A stretch of DNA of 64,000 nucleotides from Bacteroidota bacterium (GCA_016193485.1 JACPRZ010000030.1:62001-126000), one strand, 5' to 3'. Shown: positions 1-9,424, numbered from the stretch's first letter. The notes: generated from the sequence alone by a model not told the origin. Numbers and translations: made by a program.

Positions 1-534
1 CGAATGTAAACCCAACCTGATCAGTTCTGCATATTCTTCTTCTTCAAGCGGCTGAACTTCCATTGATATATTGGAGAAAAAAGGACGGATAAGGGATAAC
101 GCATGTTTGAAATAAGGCATACTCACCTTTTTACCGGCTTCACCGGTAACGAGCAGAACATGTTCAAACCCCATTTTTTTAATTGCTTCTGCTTCCCTTA
201 CTATTTCCTCATCCTTTAAGGTTATCCGTTTTATTTTATTGTGATAACTGAAACCGCAGTAGGTACAGATGTTCTGACATTCATTCGAAAGGTATAACGG
301 GATGTACATCTGGATGGTCTTGCCGAAACGTTTTTTTGCTGCCGCACTGCTCATCTGCGCCATCTCTTCAAGGTATGGCGCTGCAGCCGGAGAAATCAGC
401 GCCTGGAAATCTCCCAGGGAACGCGGGGTGTGTTTATAGAGTGCGGCTTCAACATCCGATGCAGTTTTGGATTGGATGCTGTCGCGGATTTCAATCCAGT
501 CGTGTTTTTTGAGTATTTCAGAAAAAATAAACAT
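1..534 (-). CDS. thiH: 2-iminoacetate synthase ThiH (partial, N-terminal 178 residues)
   Basis: This radical-SAM enzyme cleaves tyrosine to dehydroglycine (2-iminoacetate) for the thiazole half of thiamine. Only the N-terminal half is present because the gene runs off the window edge at position 1. Translation from the ATG at 534 gives the radical-SAM cluster motif CxxxCxxC at C86, C90 and C93, followed by YCGFSYHNKI, typical of ThiH. It is the last visible gene of the minus-strand thi operon, 64 bp after thiG with a strong stem-loop between them. The C-terminal part, and any thiF that might follow, cannot be seen. Confidence 0.93.
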   Translation of the reverse strand, partial: MFIFSEILKKHDWIEIRDSIQSKTASDVEAALYKHTPRSLGDFQALISPAAAPYLEEMAQMSSAAAKKRFGKTIQMYIPLYLSNECQNICTYCGFSYHNKIKRITLKDEEIVREAEAIKKMGFEHVLLVTGEAGKKVSMPYFKHALSLIRPFFSNISMEVQPLEEEEYAELIRLGLHS

Positions 535-552
535 GGTTTATTTTGTAATATG

Positions 553-594
553 AATGCTTGTAGATACACTGTGCACCGTGTATCTACAAGCATT
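553..594. repeat. Perfect stem-loop between thiG and thiH
   Basis: Two perfectly complementary 17-bp arms (AATGCTTGTAGATACAC and its complement) flank an 8-nt loop. It fills most of the thiG-thiH gap. There is no U-run after it on the minus strand, so it is not a classical terminator for the operon. It could be an RNA processing or stability element, or one of the dispersed palindromes found elsewhere in this window. Confidence 0.8.
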
Positions 595-598
595 ATTT

Positions 599-1372
599 TT
601 ATACACCCAAAAACCCTGTCAGCGGGCTGCTCGCTTCGGCTTCTTTTTTTGTTGTTCCCAATTTCGCTTCGAATGCCATTCTTCCCGCTTCTACCGACAA
701 ACGGAAAGCGTTCGCCATCTGTACCGGATCGCCTGCGACCGCAATTGCCGTATTTACCAGGACTGCGTGGGCTCCCATTTCCATTGCTTCGGCAGCATGG
801 GAGGGCGCTCCGATTCCGGCATCAACAATAACAGGTATATTACTCTGATCAATTATTATTTCAAGCATGGCTTTTGTCTGGAGCCCGCTGGCGCTTCCGA
901 TGGGTGAACCAAGTGGCATCACTGCCGGGCAACCGGCTTCTTCCAACCGTTTGCATAAAACCGGATCGGCATGGCAATAGGGTAAAACAATAAACCCGCG
1001 TTTTACCAGGTCGGTTGCCGCATTCAGCGTCTCAACCGGATCAGGCATAAGGTATTTCGGGTCGGGATGGATTTCCAGTTTGACCCAGTGCGTTTCAAGC
1101 GCTTCGCGTGCAAGTTCAGCCATCAGTACGGCTTCTTTCGCATTGCGTACGCCCGATGTGTTGGGCAAAAGAGCAACACCGGGAATTTGCAGGTATTTTA
1201 TGATATCATCCCCGTTGTCATTGCTTGCACCCGCCCTCCTGAAAGCAACGGTAACCAGTTCGCTCCCGGACGCAATAATCGCCTCGCGCATAAGCGAATA
1301 TGAACCGAACTTGCCCGTGCCGGTAAAAAGACGAGAATTAAATTTTTTATCAGCGATAACCAGTATCTCCAT
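599..1372 (-). CDS. thiG: Thiazole synthase ThiG
   Basis: ThiG condenses 1-deoxy-D-xylulose 5-phosphate, dehydroglycine and the ThiS thiocarboxylate into the thiazole phosphate of thiamine. The 257-residue length is normal for the family. The motif VKLEI carries the expected Schiff-base lysine (K98), and the barrel segments PLGSPIGS and [32 protein letters not shown] bind phosphate in the family. It lies 11 bp after thiE and before thiH, its usual partner in a ThiGH complex. It is read as part of the riboswitch-led operon. Confidence 0.96.
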   Translation of the reverse strand: MEILVIADKKFNSRLFTGTGKFGSYSLMREAIIASGSELVTVAFRRAGASNDNGDDIIKYLQIPGVALLPNTSGVRNAKEAVLMAELAREALETHWVKLEIHPDPKYLMPDPVETLNAATDLVKRGFIVLPYCHADPVLCKRLEEAGCPAVMPLGSPIGSASGLQTKAMLEIIIDQSNIPVIVDAGIGAPSHAAEAMEMGAHAVLVNTAIAVAGDPVQMANAFRLSVEAGRMAFEAKLGTTKKEAEASSPLTGFLGV

Positions 1373-1383
1373 AGTTTAAATTT

Positions 1384-2031
1384 TTATTTTTTCTCCCTAT
1401 TACTATCGGGTAAGGACGAATAAATCGTATTAAGAAAAATTTGTGTCATCCCGGTTTTGTCAACAGAATTCGCAATAGCCGAACAAACAGCAACACCATA
1501 AACGCCCGCCTCCAGTAATACCGGAGCATCTTCCGGCTGAATACCTCCGATGGCAATGACCGGCACCCGGTCTCCGGACGCTTCAACAATTTGCCGGACA
1601 CCTTTGATGCCGATCACGGAATTTATTTTTTCTTTTGTTGTTGTAAACCGGTAAGGTCCCGCACCAATGTAATCCACTCCCTGTTCAATTAACCGCAATG
1701 CATCACCGGCAGTATTCGCGCTCCCCCCGATAATGGAATTTTCCCCGAGTATCTTTCTTGCTTCTGCCGGATCCATATCTTCTTTCCCCAGGTGCACTCC
1801 GTCTGCGCCAATTTCCCGTGCAATCCGCACATTATCATTGATGATGAGTTTAGCGCTGTATTTCCGACAAACGGATTTAATATTTTCGGCAATTATTTTC
1901 CATTCCATGTAATTTTTTCCTTTTACTCTCAGTTGTATCCAATCACCCCCCCCTTTACAGGCGAATTCAGCAAGATCAACATGGGAAAATCTTTCCGCTT
2001 CATGCGTGATAAAATGAAATCTCGAAATCAT
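1384..2031 (-). CDS. thiE: Thiamine-phosphate synthase ThiE
   Basis: ThiE joins HMP-pyrophosphate to the carboxylated thiazole phosphate, releasing CO2 and pyrophosphate, to give thiamine monophosphate. It has 215 residues with family signatures: IQLRVKGK near the N terminus, DGVHLGKEDM, a GPYRFTTTKEK loop and the C-terminal phosphate site AIGGIQPEDA. Its ATG shares one base with the stop of the upstream carbonic anhydrase (TGATG), suggesting translational coupling. A G8 tract (1946-1953 on the plus strand as C8) encodes part of KGGGDW. The last codons run through an imperfect CCCGATAG-type palindrome. Confidence 0.95.
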   Translation of the reverse strand: MISRFHFITHEAERFSHVDLAEFACKGGGDWIQLRVKGKNYMEWKIIAENIKSVCRKYSAKLIINDNVRIAREIGADGVHLGKEDMDPAEARKILGENSIIGGSANTAGDALRLIEQGVDYIGAGPYRFTTTKEKINSVIGIKGVRQIVEASGDRVPVIAIGGIQPEDAPVLLEAGVYGVAVCSAIANSVDKTGMTQIFLNTIYSSLPDSNREKK

Positions 2032-2669
2032 CAGAAGTCGATTTTGTAAATCCTGTCCATTTCATTTTTTCCGGTCACAGTAACATTCAAATCCTTTACT
2101 AATCCGTTTGCAACATCGTACACCCATCCGTGGACATGCGGGGTATTAAATTTTTTCCATGCGTTCTGAATGATTGATGTTTTGCAAAGGTTAAAAACCT
2201 GCTCGATGATATTCAGTTCAGTCAGTTTCCGGTTACGCAGTTCATCGTTTTTGATGGCATCCAGTTCTTTCCGATGAATGCGGTACACATCTTTTATGTT
2301 GCGGAGCCAGTTGTCAATAATACCTCCGAAATATTTATTGCTCATCGCTGCATTGATGCCTCCGCAATTGTAATGTCCGCATACAATCACGTGTTTCACT
2401 TTTAAAATAGTCACGGCAAAATCAAGCACGCTAAGGAGATTTGTGTCGGTATGGATGACCATGTTGGCAATATTTCGATGCACAAATACTTCACCCGGCT
2501 TTGTTCCCGTGATTTCATTTGCCGGAACACGGCTATCTGAACAGCCGATCCACAGCACGGGCGGCTGTTGCCTTTTTGCAAGTTTTCTGAAAAAGTCAGG
2601 ATCTTGCCTGAGATTTTTTGAAACCCACTTGCGGTTTCCCTGTAATAATTTCCTGTATAATGTTTCCAT
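2031..2669 (-). CDS. Beta-class carbonic anhydrase inside the thi operon
   Basis: It interconverts CO2 and bicarbonate. The 212-residue protein, read from the ATG at 2669 just after the thiD stop, has all beta-class active-site elements: CSDSR (C43, D45, R47) and GHYNCGG (H99, C102), giving the Cys-His-Cys zinc ligands with the Asp-Arg dyad. An upstream in-frame start at 2816 would overlap thiD heavily and add a non-conserved leader, so the shorter form was chosen. It sits between thiD and thiE and overlaps the thiE start by one base. A carbonic anhydrase is not a standard thi-operon member. Coupling to CO2 release by ThiE is an inference. Confidence 0.93.
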   Translation of the reverse strand: METLYRKLLQGNRKWVSKNLRQDPDFFRKLAKRQQPPVLWIGCSDSRVPANEITGTKPGEVFVHRNIANMVIHTDTNLLSVLDFAVTILKVKHVIVCGHYNCGGINAAMSNKYFGGIIDNWLRNIKDVYRIHRKELDAIKNDELRNRKLTELNIIEQVFNLCKTSIIQNAWKKFNTPHVHGWVYDVANGLVKDLNVTVTGKNEMDRIYKIDF

Positions 2670-2670
2670 C

Positions 2671-3426
2671 TTAGATTTTATGATACCCCAACAGTGTTTT
2701 ATTACTTGCCAGGAATTGAGTAACGTATCCTTTTGCTTCAAAGCAGGAGCGCTGTAGATTCCGGCCAAGCGCCAGGTTTGCAGTAATTGCAGCTGATAAT
2801 ACGCATCCGCTCCCATGTTTACCTGTCACGGTAAATTTCTTCGGCTGAAAAGAGGTTATTTTCCCATTTTTAAAAAACAGGTAATCTGTCCCCGGTTTCT
2901 TCCTGCTGTGACCTCCCTTCAGGAACACGTTGCAATATGCCGATAATTTTTGTGCCGCTTTCATTTCATTATTTTCTCCTGCCAGAATTTTCACTTCTTC
3001 CATGTTGGGAGTTATCAGGAAAATATTTTTCAGAACCGCAATCAGTTTGTCGTATTGAAAACCGTTATGAATTACGAATCCCGCGCTTGCTTTCAGTATG
3101 GGATCCCAGATTATTTTACAGTGTGCAGTGTGCAGTGTGCAGTGTGCAATAATTTTTACAAGGAGATCTAAACTTTCTACCATTCCTATTTTGACCATCG
3201 TGATCTTATATTTTTTGAAAAGTAAATCTGCCTGTCTGATTATATCTCCAGCGTTTATCCAAGTCACACCTTCAAATTCCGATTCGTTCTGAAAGGTTAG
3301 TCCCGTTACTGCTCCGAATCCCTGAACTTTATTCGCCTCAAAAGTTTTTATGTCCGCCAAAATACCGGCACCACCGCAGGGGTCAAAACCGGCAATTGTC
3401 AGAACATCTGGTCTTTTATGAACCAT
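2671..3426 (-). CDS. thiD: Hydroxymethylpyrimidine/phosphomethylpyrimidine kinase ThiD
   Basis: ThiD phosphorylates HMP and then HMP-phosphate to supply the pyrimidine half to ThiE. From the ATG at 3426 the protein has 251 residues. The N-terminal VLTIAGFDPCGGAGILADIKTFE and the C-terminal GKHGSGCVLSAAI anion-hole motif are diagnostic. An earlier in-frame ATG at 3489 would add a Lys/Glu-rich leader not seen in the family. Residues near 93-102 (HCTLHTAHC) are encoded by a four-copy heptamer repeat, yet the segment is as long as in other ThiD proteins. The carbonic anhydrase starts one base after the stop. Confidence 0.94.
   Translation of the reverse strand: MVHKRPDVLTIAGFDPCGGAGILADIKTFEANKVQGFGAVTGLTFQNESEFEGVTWINAGDIIRQADLLFKKYKITMVKIGMVESLDLLVKIIAHCTLHTAHCKIIWDPILKASAGFVIHNGFQYDKLIAVLKNIFLITPNMEEVKILAGENNEMKAAQKLSAYCNVFLKGGHSRKKPGTDYLFFKNGKITSFQPKKFTVTGKHGSGCVLSAAITANLALGRNLQRSCFEAKGYVTQFLASNKTLLGYHKI
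3121..3148. repeat. Four-copy heptamer tandem repeat inside thiD
   Basis: The unit GTGTGCA is repeated four times without error, preceded by ACA and followed by AT. Its 28 bp are not a multiple of three, so gain or loss of one unit would shift the thiD reading frame. It encodes part of the HCTLHTAHC stretch. Confidence 0.95.
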
Positions 3427-3505
3427 AATTATCCGGCTTATCTCTCCTTCCAATTTTCCATTCTTCCATTTTTCCGCCTTTCCAATCATCTAATCCATCA
3501 ACCAT

Positions 3506-5406
<1,901 letters not shown>

Positions 5407-5407
5407 C

Positions 5408-5608
5408 TTATCCCCCCTGCACCGCCTTTACGATGATAATCCGGTCACCTTCGCTTACGGTTACTTCCGGCCATTTGGATTTCGGGATTACTTTTTCATT
5501 CAGCGCCAGAGCAATACCCGGCTGGACGGGAATTGAGATTTTGTCCAGTAAGCAGGACAACATGCATGAATCAATGGCATATTCGGAATTGTTAACGAAA
5601 ATTTTCAT
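5408..5608 (-). CDS. thiS: Sulfur carrier protein ThiS
   Basis: ThiS is the ubiquitin-like carrier that, as a C-terminal thiocarboxylate, gives sulfur to the thiazole ring. The ATG at 5608 gives 66 residues beginning MKIFVNNSEY and ending in the essential Gly-Gly (KAVQGG). The upstream in-frame start at 5653 would add 15 residues before the conserved MKIFVN start and is less likely. It is the first gene after the TPP riboswitch and is separated from thiC by a repeat-filled gap. Confidence 0.94.
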   Translation of the reverse strand: MKIFVNNSEYAIDSCMLSCLLDKISIPVQPGIALALNEKVIPKSKWPEVTVSEGDRIIIVKAVQGG

Positions 5609-5701
5609 AAATAGAATGTTATTACCTTTGAAAATAAATCCAGTGAGGGGCAATGAACCGCAGGAAAAGGAGAAAGAAAATTTGCCGGTAAATTCTCATC
5701 A

Positions 5702-5806
5702 TTTTCCCTACGGCAGCATTACCTGCATCAGGTCTTAAGGGTATTTTCTCAGCCCGTTCCATTCCCGGAATCACCACGGAGGAAGGAGCACCCCGTAAAA
5801 GCGGGA
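5702..5806 (-). promoter_or_regulatory. TPP riboswitch (thi box)
   Basis: On the minus strand the conserved thi-box parts appear in order: ACGGGGTGCT, then GGGCTGAGA, then ACCCTTAAGACCTGATG, then CAGGTAATGCTGCCGTAGGGA. The closing P1 helix pairs UUUUACGG with CCGUAGGG using G-U pairs. It lies 93 nt upstream of thiS. It should repress the operon when thiamine pyrophosphate is abundant. No clear U-run terminator is seen after it, so control may act on translation initiation, which is an inference. Confidence 0.95.
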
Positions 5807-5814
5807 CAAAAATA
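5807..5814 (-). promoter_or_regulatory. Likely -7 box of the thi operon promoter
   Basis: Minus-strand TATTTTTG matches the Bacteroidota -7 consensus TAnnTTTG and lies directly upstream of the riboswitch, so transcription would start at or near its first base. No clear -33 TTTG is visible. Confidence 0.55.
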
Positions 5815-5860
5815 TGGAAATTTTGGCACTACTCATCAGGAGGATAAAAAATTAAATTCA

Positions 5861-5957
5861 TGCCACTAAAACGCGAAAACACAAAACCTGCCTGCCGGCA
5901 GGCAGGTCCCACTAAATTTTTGATGTGTAATGTTTAGTGCTTTTGTGATTTTGTGGC
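5861..5957. repeat. Gene-less inverted-repeat element with internal palindrome
   Basis: The ends are 26-bp inverted repeats matching at 20 positions. The left begins TGCCACTAAAACGCG, and the complement of the right begins TGCCACAAAATCACA. The element separates the thi promoter from the response regulator gene. A related one-sided copy is at 50610-50662. Confidence 0.65.
5886..5907. repeat. 22-bp perfect palindrome
   Basis: The half-site ACCTGCCTGCC is followed immediately by its exact complement with no spacer. It is GC-rich in an AT-rich intergenic region and nested inside the 5861-5957 element. Confidence 0.9.
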
Positions 5958-5997
5958 AGGAAATTATTGGGTACCTGAACATACCGAAAATTTTATC

Positions 5998-6669
5998 ATG
6001 AACCCGAAAATTCTAATTGTTGATGATGAGCCCGATACTCTTGAATTTTTAGGATACAATCTTCGCAAAGAGGGATTCCGGGTGGTTACCGCATCGGATG
6101 GCGCCAGTGCACTTGAAATGGCAAAAAAGGAATTTCCCCAACTTGTTCTTCTGGATATTATGATGCCGGGCATGGATGGCATTGAAACCTGCCGGGAATT
6201 GCGGAAAAATGAAAAATTGAAAGGTGTTATGGTGATTTTCCTTACTGCACGCAATGAGGATTATTCGCAGATTGCCGGTTTTGATGCCGGTGCCGATGAT
6301 TACATTGCCAAACCCGTGCGGCCATCGGTACTTGTAAGCCGGGTAAAAGCGGTGTTGAGAAGGTCAGCCGGAATACAGGAACCCAGGATTTCAATACCCG
6401 GTGGTATTGTAATGGACAGGGAAAAATTTCTTGTAGAAAAAAATGGCGAATCAATTATTCTTACAAGGAAGGAATTTGAACTGCTCGCATTGCTCGGATC
6501 ACGCCCCGGTAAGGTTTTCAGGCGGGAAGAAATTCTTGAACGCGTATGGGGAAATGATGTGATTGTCGGGGACAGGACCATTGATGTTCACATCCGTAAA
6601 TTGCGTGAAAAATTCGGTGACGGCTGTATTGTCACGGTTAAGGGAATCGGTTACCGCTTCAGGGAGTAA
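5998..6669 (+). CDS. OmpR/PhoB-family response regulator
   Basis: A 223-residue DNA-binding response regulator. The receiver domain (about 1-120) has acidic residues D9-D10, phospho-acceptor D53 in LLDIMMPGMDG, T83 and K105. The C-terminal winged helix (about 135-223) ends in DRTIDVHIRKLREKFG and VKGIGYRF, typical of PhoB. The ATG at 5998, before NPKILIVDDE, was chosen over an upstream in-frame start at 5953 that lies in the repeat element. It is 14 bp upstream of the kinase gene and is presumably its partner. The signal is unknown. Confidence 0.93.
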   Translation: MNPKILIVDDEPDTLEFLGYNLRKEGFRVVTASDGASALEMAKKEFPQLVLLDIMMPGMDGIETCRELRKNEKLKGVMVIFLTARNEDYSQIAGFDAGADDYIAKPVRPSVLVSRVKAVLRRSAGIQEPRISIPGGIVMDREKFLVEKNGESIILTRKEFELLALLGSRPGKVFRREEILERVWGNDVIVGDRTIDVHIRKLREKFGDGCIVTVKGIGYRFRE

Positions 6670-6683
6670 TAGAATAACCATAT

Positions 6684-7724
6684 ATGAACTTTTCGAAGAA
6701 CAATCTAATCATCCTGCTTTTTTCTGTCCTGTTGAGCACATTCCTTGTTGCCCTCATTTATGCTTTTAATGTAACAGAGCGCCAGGACCTTGTCCTTGCT
6801 GCAATCCTTTCAGCAGTGACACTTTTTTTCGGAATAAAACTTTTTCAATCACTGATAACAGACAAAAAGACCAGGCGGCTGACGGAGATCATCCGTAGGT
6901 ACAGAAATAAAAATTACAGCAAAAAGGTTGATCATAATGATGTTTTTAATATCCTTGAAACCGAATTACACGAATGGGGAAAGGAACGCAGGGAGGAAGA
7001 AGATCGCCTCAACCGCCTTGAAACGCACCGGAGGGAATATATCGGCAATGTCTCGCATGAACTGAAGACACCCGTATTTAATATAGAGGGATATATACAT
7101 ACTTTGCTCGATGGCGGCCTTGAGGATAAAAACATCAACCGTGACTATTTACAACGGGCTGGAAAAAATGTTGAAAGAATAACTCATATCCTGCGCGACC
7201 TTGAGACCGTATCGCAACTTGAAACGGGAGAACTGAAACTTGAGAAAGAGGAATTTGACCTTGCCCTGCTGGTAAGGGATGTTTTCGACACTGAAAATTC
7301 ACGCGCTGAAAAAAAGGGAATAGCATTTACGGTTGTTGGAGATAATACTGAACCTGTAATGGTTTATGCAGATAAATTCCGGATCCGGCAGGTTCTTGCC
7401 AATCTAACGGATAATTCCATCAATTACGGAAAACAGAACGGTGAGACGCGCATAAAATTGAGCGATATAGGTGAAAAGATATTAGTAGAGGTTTCTGATA
7501 ATGGCATTGGGATCGCTCCCGCACACCTCCCGCGCATTTTTGAACGGTTCTATCGCGTTGACAAAAGCCGTTCGCGCGAACTGGGCGGTACAGGGCTCGG
7601 ACTGGCAATCGTAAAACACATCCTTGAAGCGCATGGTGAAACTGTTGAAGTGATGAGCGCGGAGGGCGCGGGAACGGTGTTTACATTTAAACTGGATAAA
7701 AGGTTGAATGGAGTGAAATCATAA
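6684..7724 (+). CDS. PhoR-like sensor histidine kinase
   Basis: A 346-residue membrane kinase with two N-terminal transmembrane segments (about 8-27 and 36-55), a short linker and no PAS domain. The HisKA motif SHELKTPVFNIEGYIHTLL has the phosphorylated H125. The ATPase boxes are NLTDNSINYG, DNGIGI, FERFYRVDKSRS and GGTGLGLAIVKHI. Such PhoR-type kinases and PhoB-type regulators are commonly encoded side by side in Bacteroidota. The signal is not evident because there is almost no periplasmic part. Confidence 0.93.
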   Translation: MNFSKNNLIILLFSVLLSTFLVALIYAFNVTERQDLVLAAILSAVTLFFGIKLFQSLITDKKTRRLTEIIRRYRNKNYSKKVDHNDVFNILETELHEWGKERREEEDRLNRLETHRREYIGNVSHELKTPVFNIEGYIHTLLDGGLEDKNINRDYLQRAGKNVERITHILRDLETVSQLETGELKLEKEEFDLALLVRDVFDTENSRAEKKGIAFTVVGDNTEPVMVYADKFRIRQVLANLTDNSINYGKQNGETRIKLSDIGEKILVEVSDNGIGIAPAHLPRIFERFYRVDKSRSRELGGTGLGLAIVKHILEAHGETVEVMSAEGAGTVFTFKLDKRLNGVKS

Positions 7725-7729
7725 AATTG

Positions 7730-7737
7730 TATCTTTG
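7730..7737 (+). promoter_or_regulatory. -7 box upstream of the DUF433 gene
   Basis: TATCTTTG is an exact match to TAnnTTTG and lies 15 nt before the ATG at 7753, so the DUF433 gene has its own promoter separate from the two-component operon. Confidence 0.55.
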
Positions 7738-7752
7738 TAAAAACATTGGAAT

Positions 7753-7989
7753 ATGCAATCCCAACACTATTTATTTAAGCGTATTACAATTGATCCTGCT
7801 ATTTGTTTTGGTAAGCCATGTATTCGCGGCATGCGTATGCCGGTTGCATCAATTCTGGATTACCTGAGCAGCGGTATGACTGCACTGCAACTTCTTAAAG
7901 AATTTCCATCTCTTGAACCCGAAGATATATCAGAAGCATTGGCATTTTCCGCTTCAATGATGCAGGACCGTTTTATTGTATCCTGTTAA
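7753..7989 (+). CDS. Orphan DUF433 antitoxin-like protein
   Basis: This 78-residue protein has the DUF433 core: RITIDPAICFGKPCIRGMRMPVASILDYL, then a second helix pair ending EFPSLEPEDISEALAFS. DUF433 proteins are helix-turn-helix proteins normally followed by a DUF5615 (PIN-like) gene. This window has such an intact pair at 30514-31112. Here no DUF5615 gene follows. Instead the stop codon lies inside nested inverted repeats. It may be a leftover antitoxin or an independent regulator. Confidence 0.8.
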   Translation: MQSQHYLFKRITIDPAICFGKPCIRGMRMPVASILDYLSSGMTALQLLKEFPSLEPEDISEALAFSASMMQDRFIVSC

Positions 7990-8123
7990 AAGACAAAGGT
8001 AAAATCAAATACAATGGAACACGGATGACACTGATGCGACTGATTTTCACTGATAAAATCCGTTCTTATCCGTTTAATCCGTGTTATCCGTGTTCTATTT
8101 TCCCTGCTTTTTTGACAGGATAC
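7978..8123. repeat. Nested inverted-repeat element after the orphan DUF433 gene
   Basis: The outer arms 7978-7991 (GTATCCTGTTAAAA) and 8110-8123 are complementary at 13 of 14 positions. The inner arms 8017-8035 (GAACACGGATGACACTGAT) and 8077-8095 match at 17 of 19. The right inner arm consists of repeated ATCCGTGTT units. The left outer arm supplies the last codons and stop of the DUF433 gene. The centre holds no gene. Confidence 0.75.
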
Positions 8124-8206
8124 GTTTTATTCCGTTAAAGCATTCTGCGTTATAAATATCGTATGGCGAAAATTACAAATAAATATCAACCAAATTTTAA
8201 TGCTGT

Positions 8207-8776
8207 ATGAATTCCATCTGGTTATTATTTATACTTTTAATTTCAATTCCCTTCGGTTTTACCGCCTGCAGGATGGGCCCGACCGAATGTGAACCCTCCG
8301 GCACACTCCTCGCTGAAGGCGCGCGCAGCGAAGCCCAGATAATTTTCAAAACCGAAGATGAAAAATACTGGCGCGAAGGCCAGTGGGGTGAAAAAATAGA
8401 ACATAAAAAACTTGTTGACGCGGTATTTGATGCCGTTTATTCCGGCAGGACCCATGCCTATGATTTTTTTGACGGCAAACCCATAAGCGCAGATGAAGTG
8501 AAAAAAAAGGAATCGCGCATTGATACCCTGTTCATTGAGAATCCCGATTCCGGAACAATGGATATGAAAATAGTTGAAGTAAAACTTGACCGGAATGACA
8601 TTGCTAAGATTTTTTTCAGGGAGAACTGGTACCTTGACGAAGCGAATTTTAAGTTTTCAAAAAAAGTTACCGCCATTACGCTTACTACCGCCAAATACAG
8701 CCCTGATGGCGAATACATCGGGTTGGAACCGCTTTTTTCGGTCTATTGCGATACATCCTTAGTGCCGGTAAAATAA
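8207..8776 (+). CDS. Putative lipoprotein with GldN/PorN-like features
   Basis: A 189-residue protein with a hydrophobic N terminus and a likely lipobox ending at the Cys in FGFTAC (residue 21), so it is probably exported and lipid-anchored. The middle (VDAVFDAVYSGRTHAYDFFDGKPISADEVKKKESR) and the later segment FFRENWYLDEANFKFSKKVTAI recall, in order and spacing, the GldN/PorN gliding and T9SS proteins. The likeness is by eye only and lacks the family's full length. It stands alone, not in a gldKLMN cluster. Function is otherwise unknown. Confidence 0.6.
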   Translation: MNSIWLLFILLISIPFGFTACRMGPTECEPSGTLLAEGARSEAQIIFKTEDEKYWREGQWGEKIEHKKLVDAVFDAVYSGRTHAYDFFDGKPISADEVKKKESRIDTLFIENPDSGTMDMKIVEVKLDRNDIAKIFFRENWYLDEANFKFSKKVTAITLTTAKYSPDGEYIGLEPLFSVYCDTSLVPVK

Positions 8777-8878
8777 CATTCCCTGTTTGCACTTATTACC
8801 TCCACCTTTTCAACACCTGTTCATAACCCTGTTAATTGTTAATAAATTCATAAAACGCTGCATATCAGAACATTTTTA

Positions 8879-8886
8879 TACATTTG
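8879..8886 (+). promoter_or_regulatory. -7 box upstream of the YwqK-like gene
   Basis: TACATTTG matches TAnnTTTG, 21 nt before the ATG at 8908. It supports the 8908 start, because the alternative start at 8884 would overlap the box. Confidence 0.5.
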
Positions 8887-8907
8887 CAGGTCATCTGTAA
8901 TTTCTAT

Positions 8908-9348
8908 ATGCGCCCGTATCAATTTTTCCTTCCCTTCATTTTTCTGACCGGAGCAAAATCTGTTTCTGCAGGCAATGATAATACCATAAAAAGAGAAATC
9001 GTCTTCTATGAAACCGGGCAGATTAAAGAAGAGAGGTATTTCAAAAACGGGGAAAAACACGGAACCTGGACTGCCTGGTATGAAAACGGGGAGAAAAAGA
9101 TGGAACAATCCTTCAATGATGGTCAGCCGGACGGCAAATGGATCCATTGGTACGAAAACGGACAGAGACGCTATGTGTTAACTTTCATAAACGGCAAACT
9201 TCAGGGCAAATGGACCGAATGGTATGAAAATGGGGCAAAATGGCATGTTGTCAACTACAAAAACGGGGATGTCACCGGTAAATGGGCGTTCTGGGAAAAT
9301 GACGGGACTAAAAAAGCGGAAGGAATGTACGGTATTCCCGGTTCGTGA
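8908..9348 (+). CDS. Secreted YwqK/MORN-like repeat protein
   Basis: A 146-residue protein with an N-terminal signal sequence (about residues 1-21, ending SVSA) followed by five degenerate repeats of about 23 residues of the form YxxGxxxGxWxxWYENG. This is the YwqK-type variant of the MORN repeat. Such repeats form beta-sheet rods. YwqK of Bacillus is described as an antitoxin component, but secreted Bacteroidota versions are mostly uncharacterised. No toxin gene is next to it. The start was chosen by the promoter position and the signal peptide. Confidence 0.75.
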   Translation: MRPYQFFLPFIFLTGAKSVSAGNDNTIKREIVFYETGQIKEERYFKNGEKHGTWTAWYENGEKKMEQSFNDGQPDGKWIHWYENGQRRYVLTFINGKLQGKWTEWYENGAKWHVVNYKNGDVTGKWAFWENDGTKKAEGMYGIPGS

Positions 9349-9424
9349 TTTTACAAGGTACACTGCATACTTTTTCACTTCTTTTTTCCGTTCCATCATC
9401 TTGCTATAGAAAATTGCGTTATTC

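Noticed and set aside
2670-2816. Longer N terminus of the carbonic anhydrase
   Set aside because: It would overlap the conserved C-terminal part of thiD, and the extra residues are the out-of-frame translation of thiD.
8908-9348. Toxin-antitoxin module suggested by the YwqK-like name
   Set aside because: The protein has a signal peptide and no toxin gene is adjacent, so a cytoplasmic antitoxin role is unlikely.
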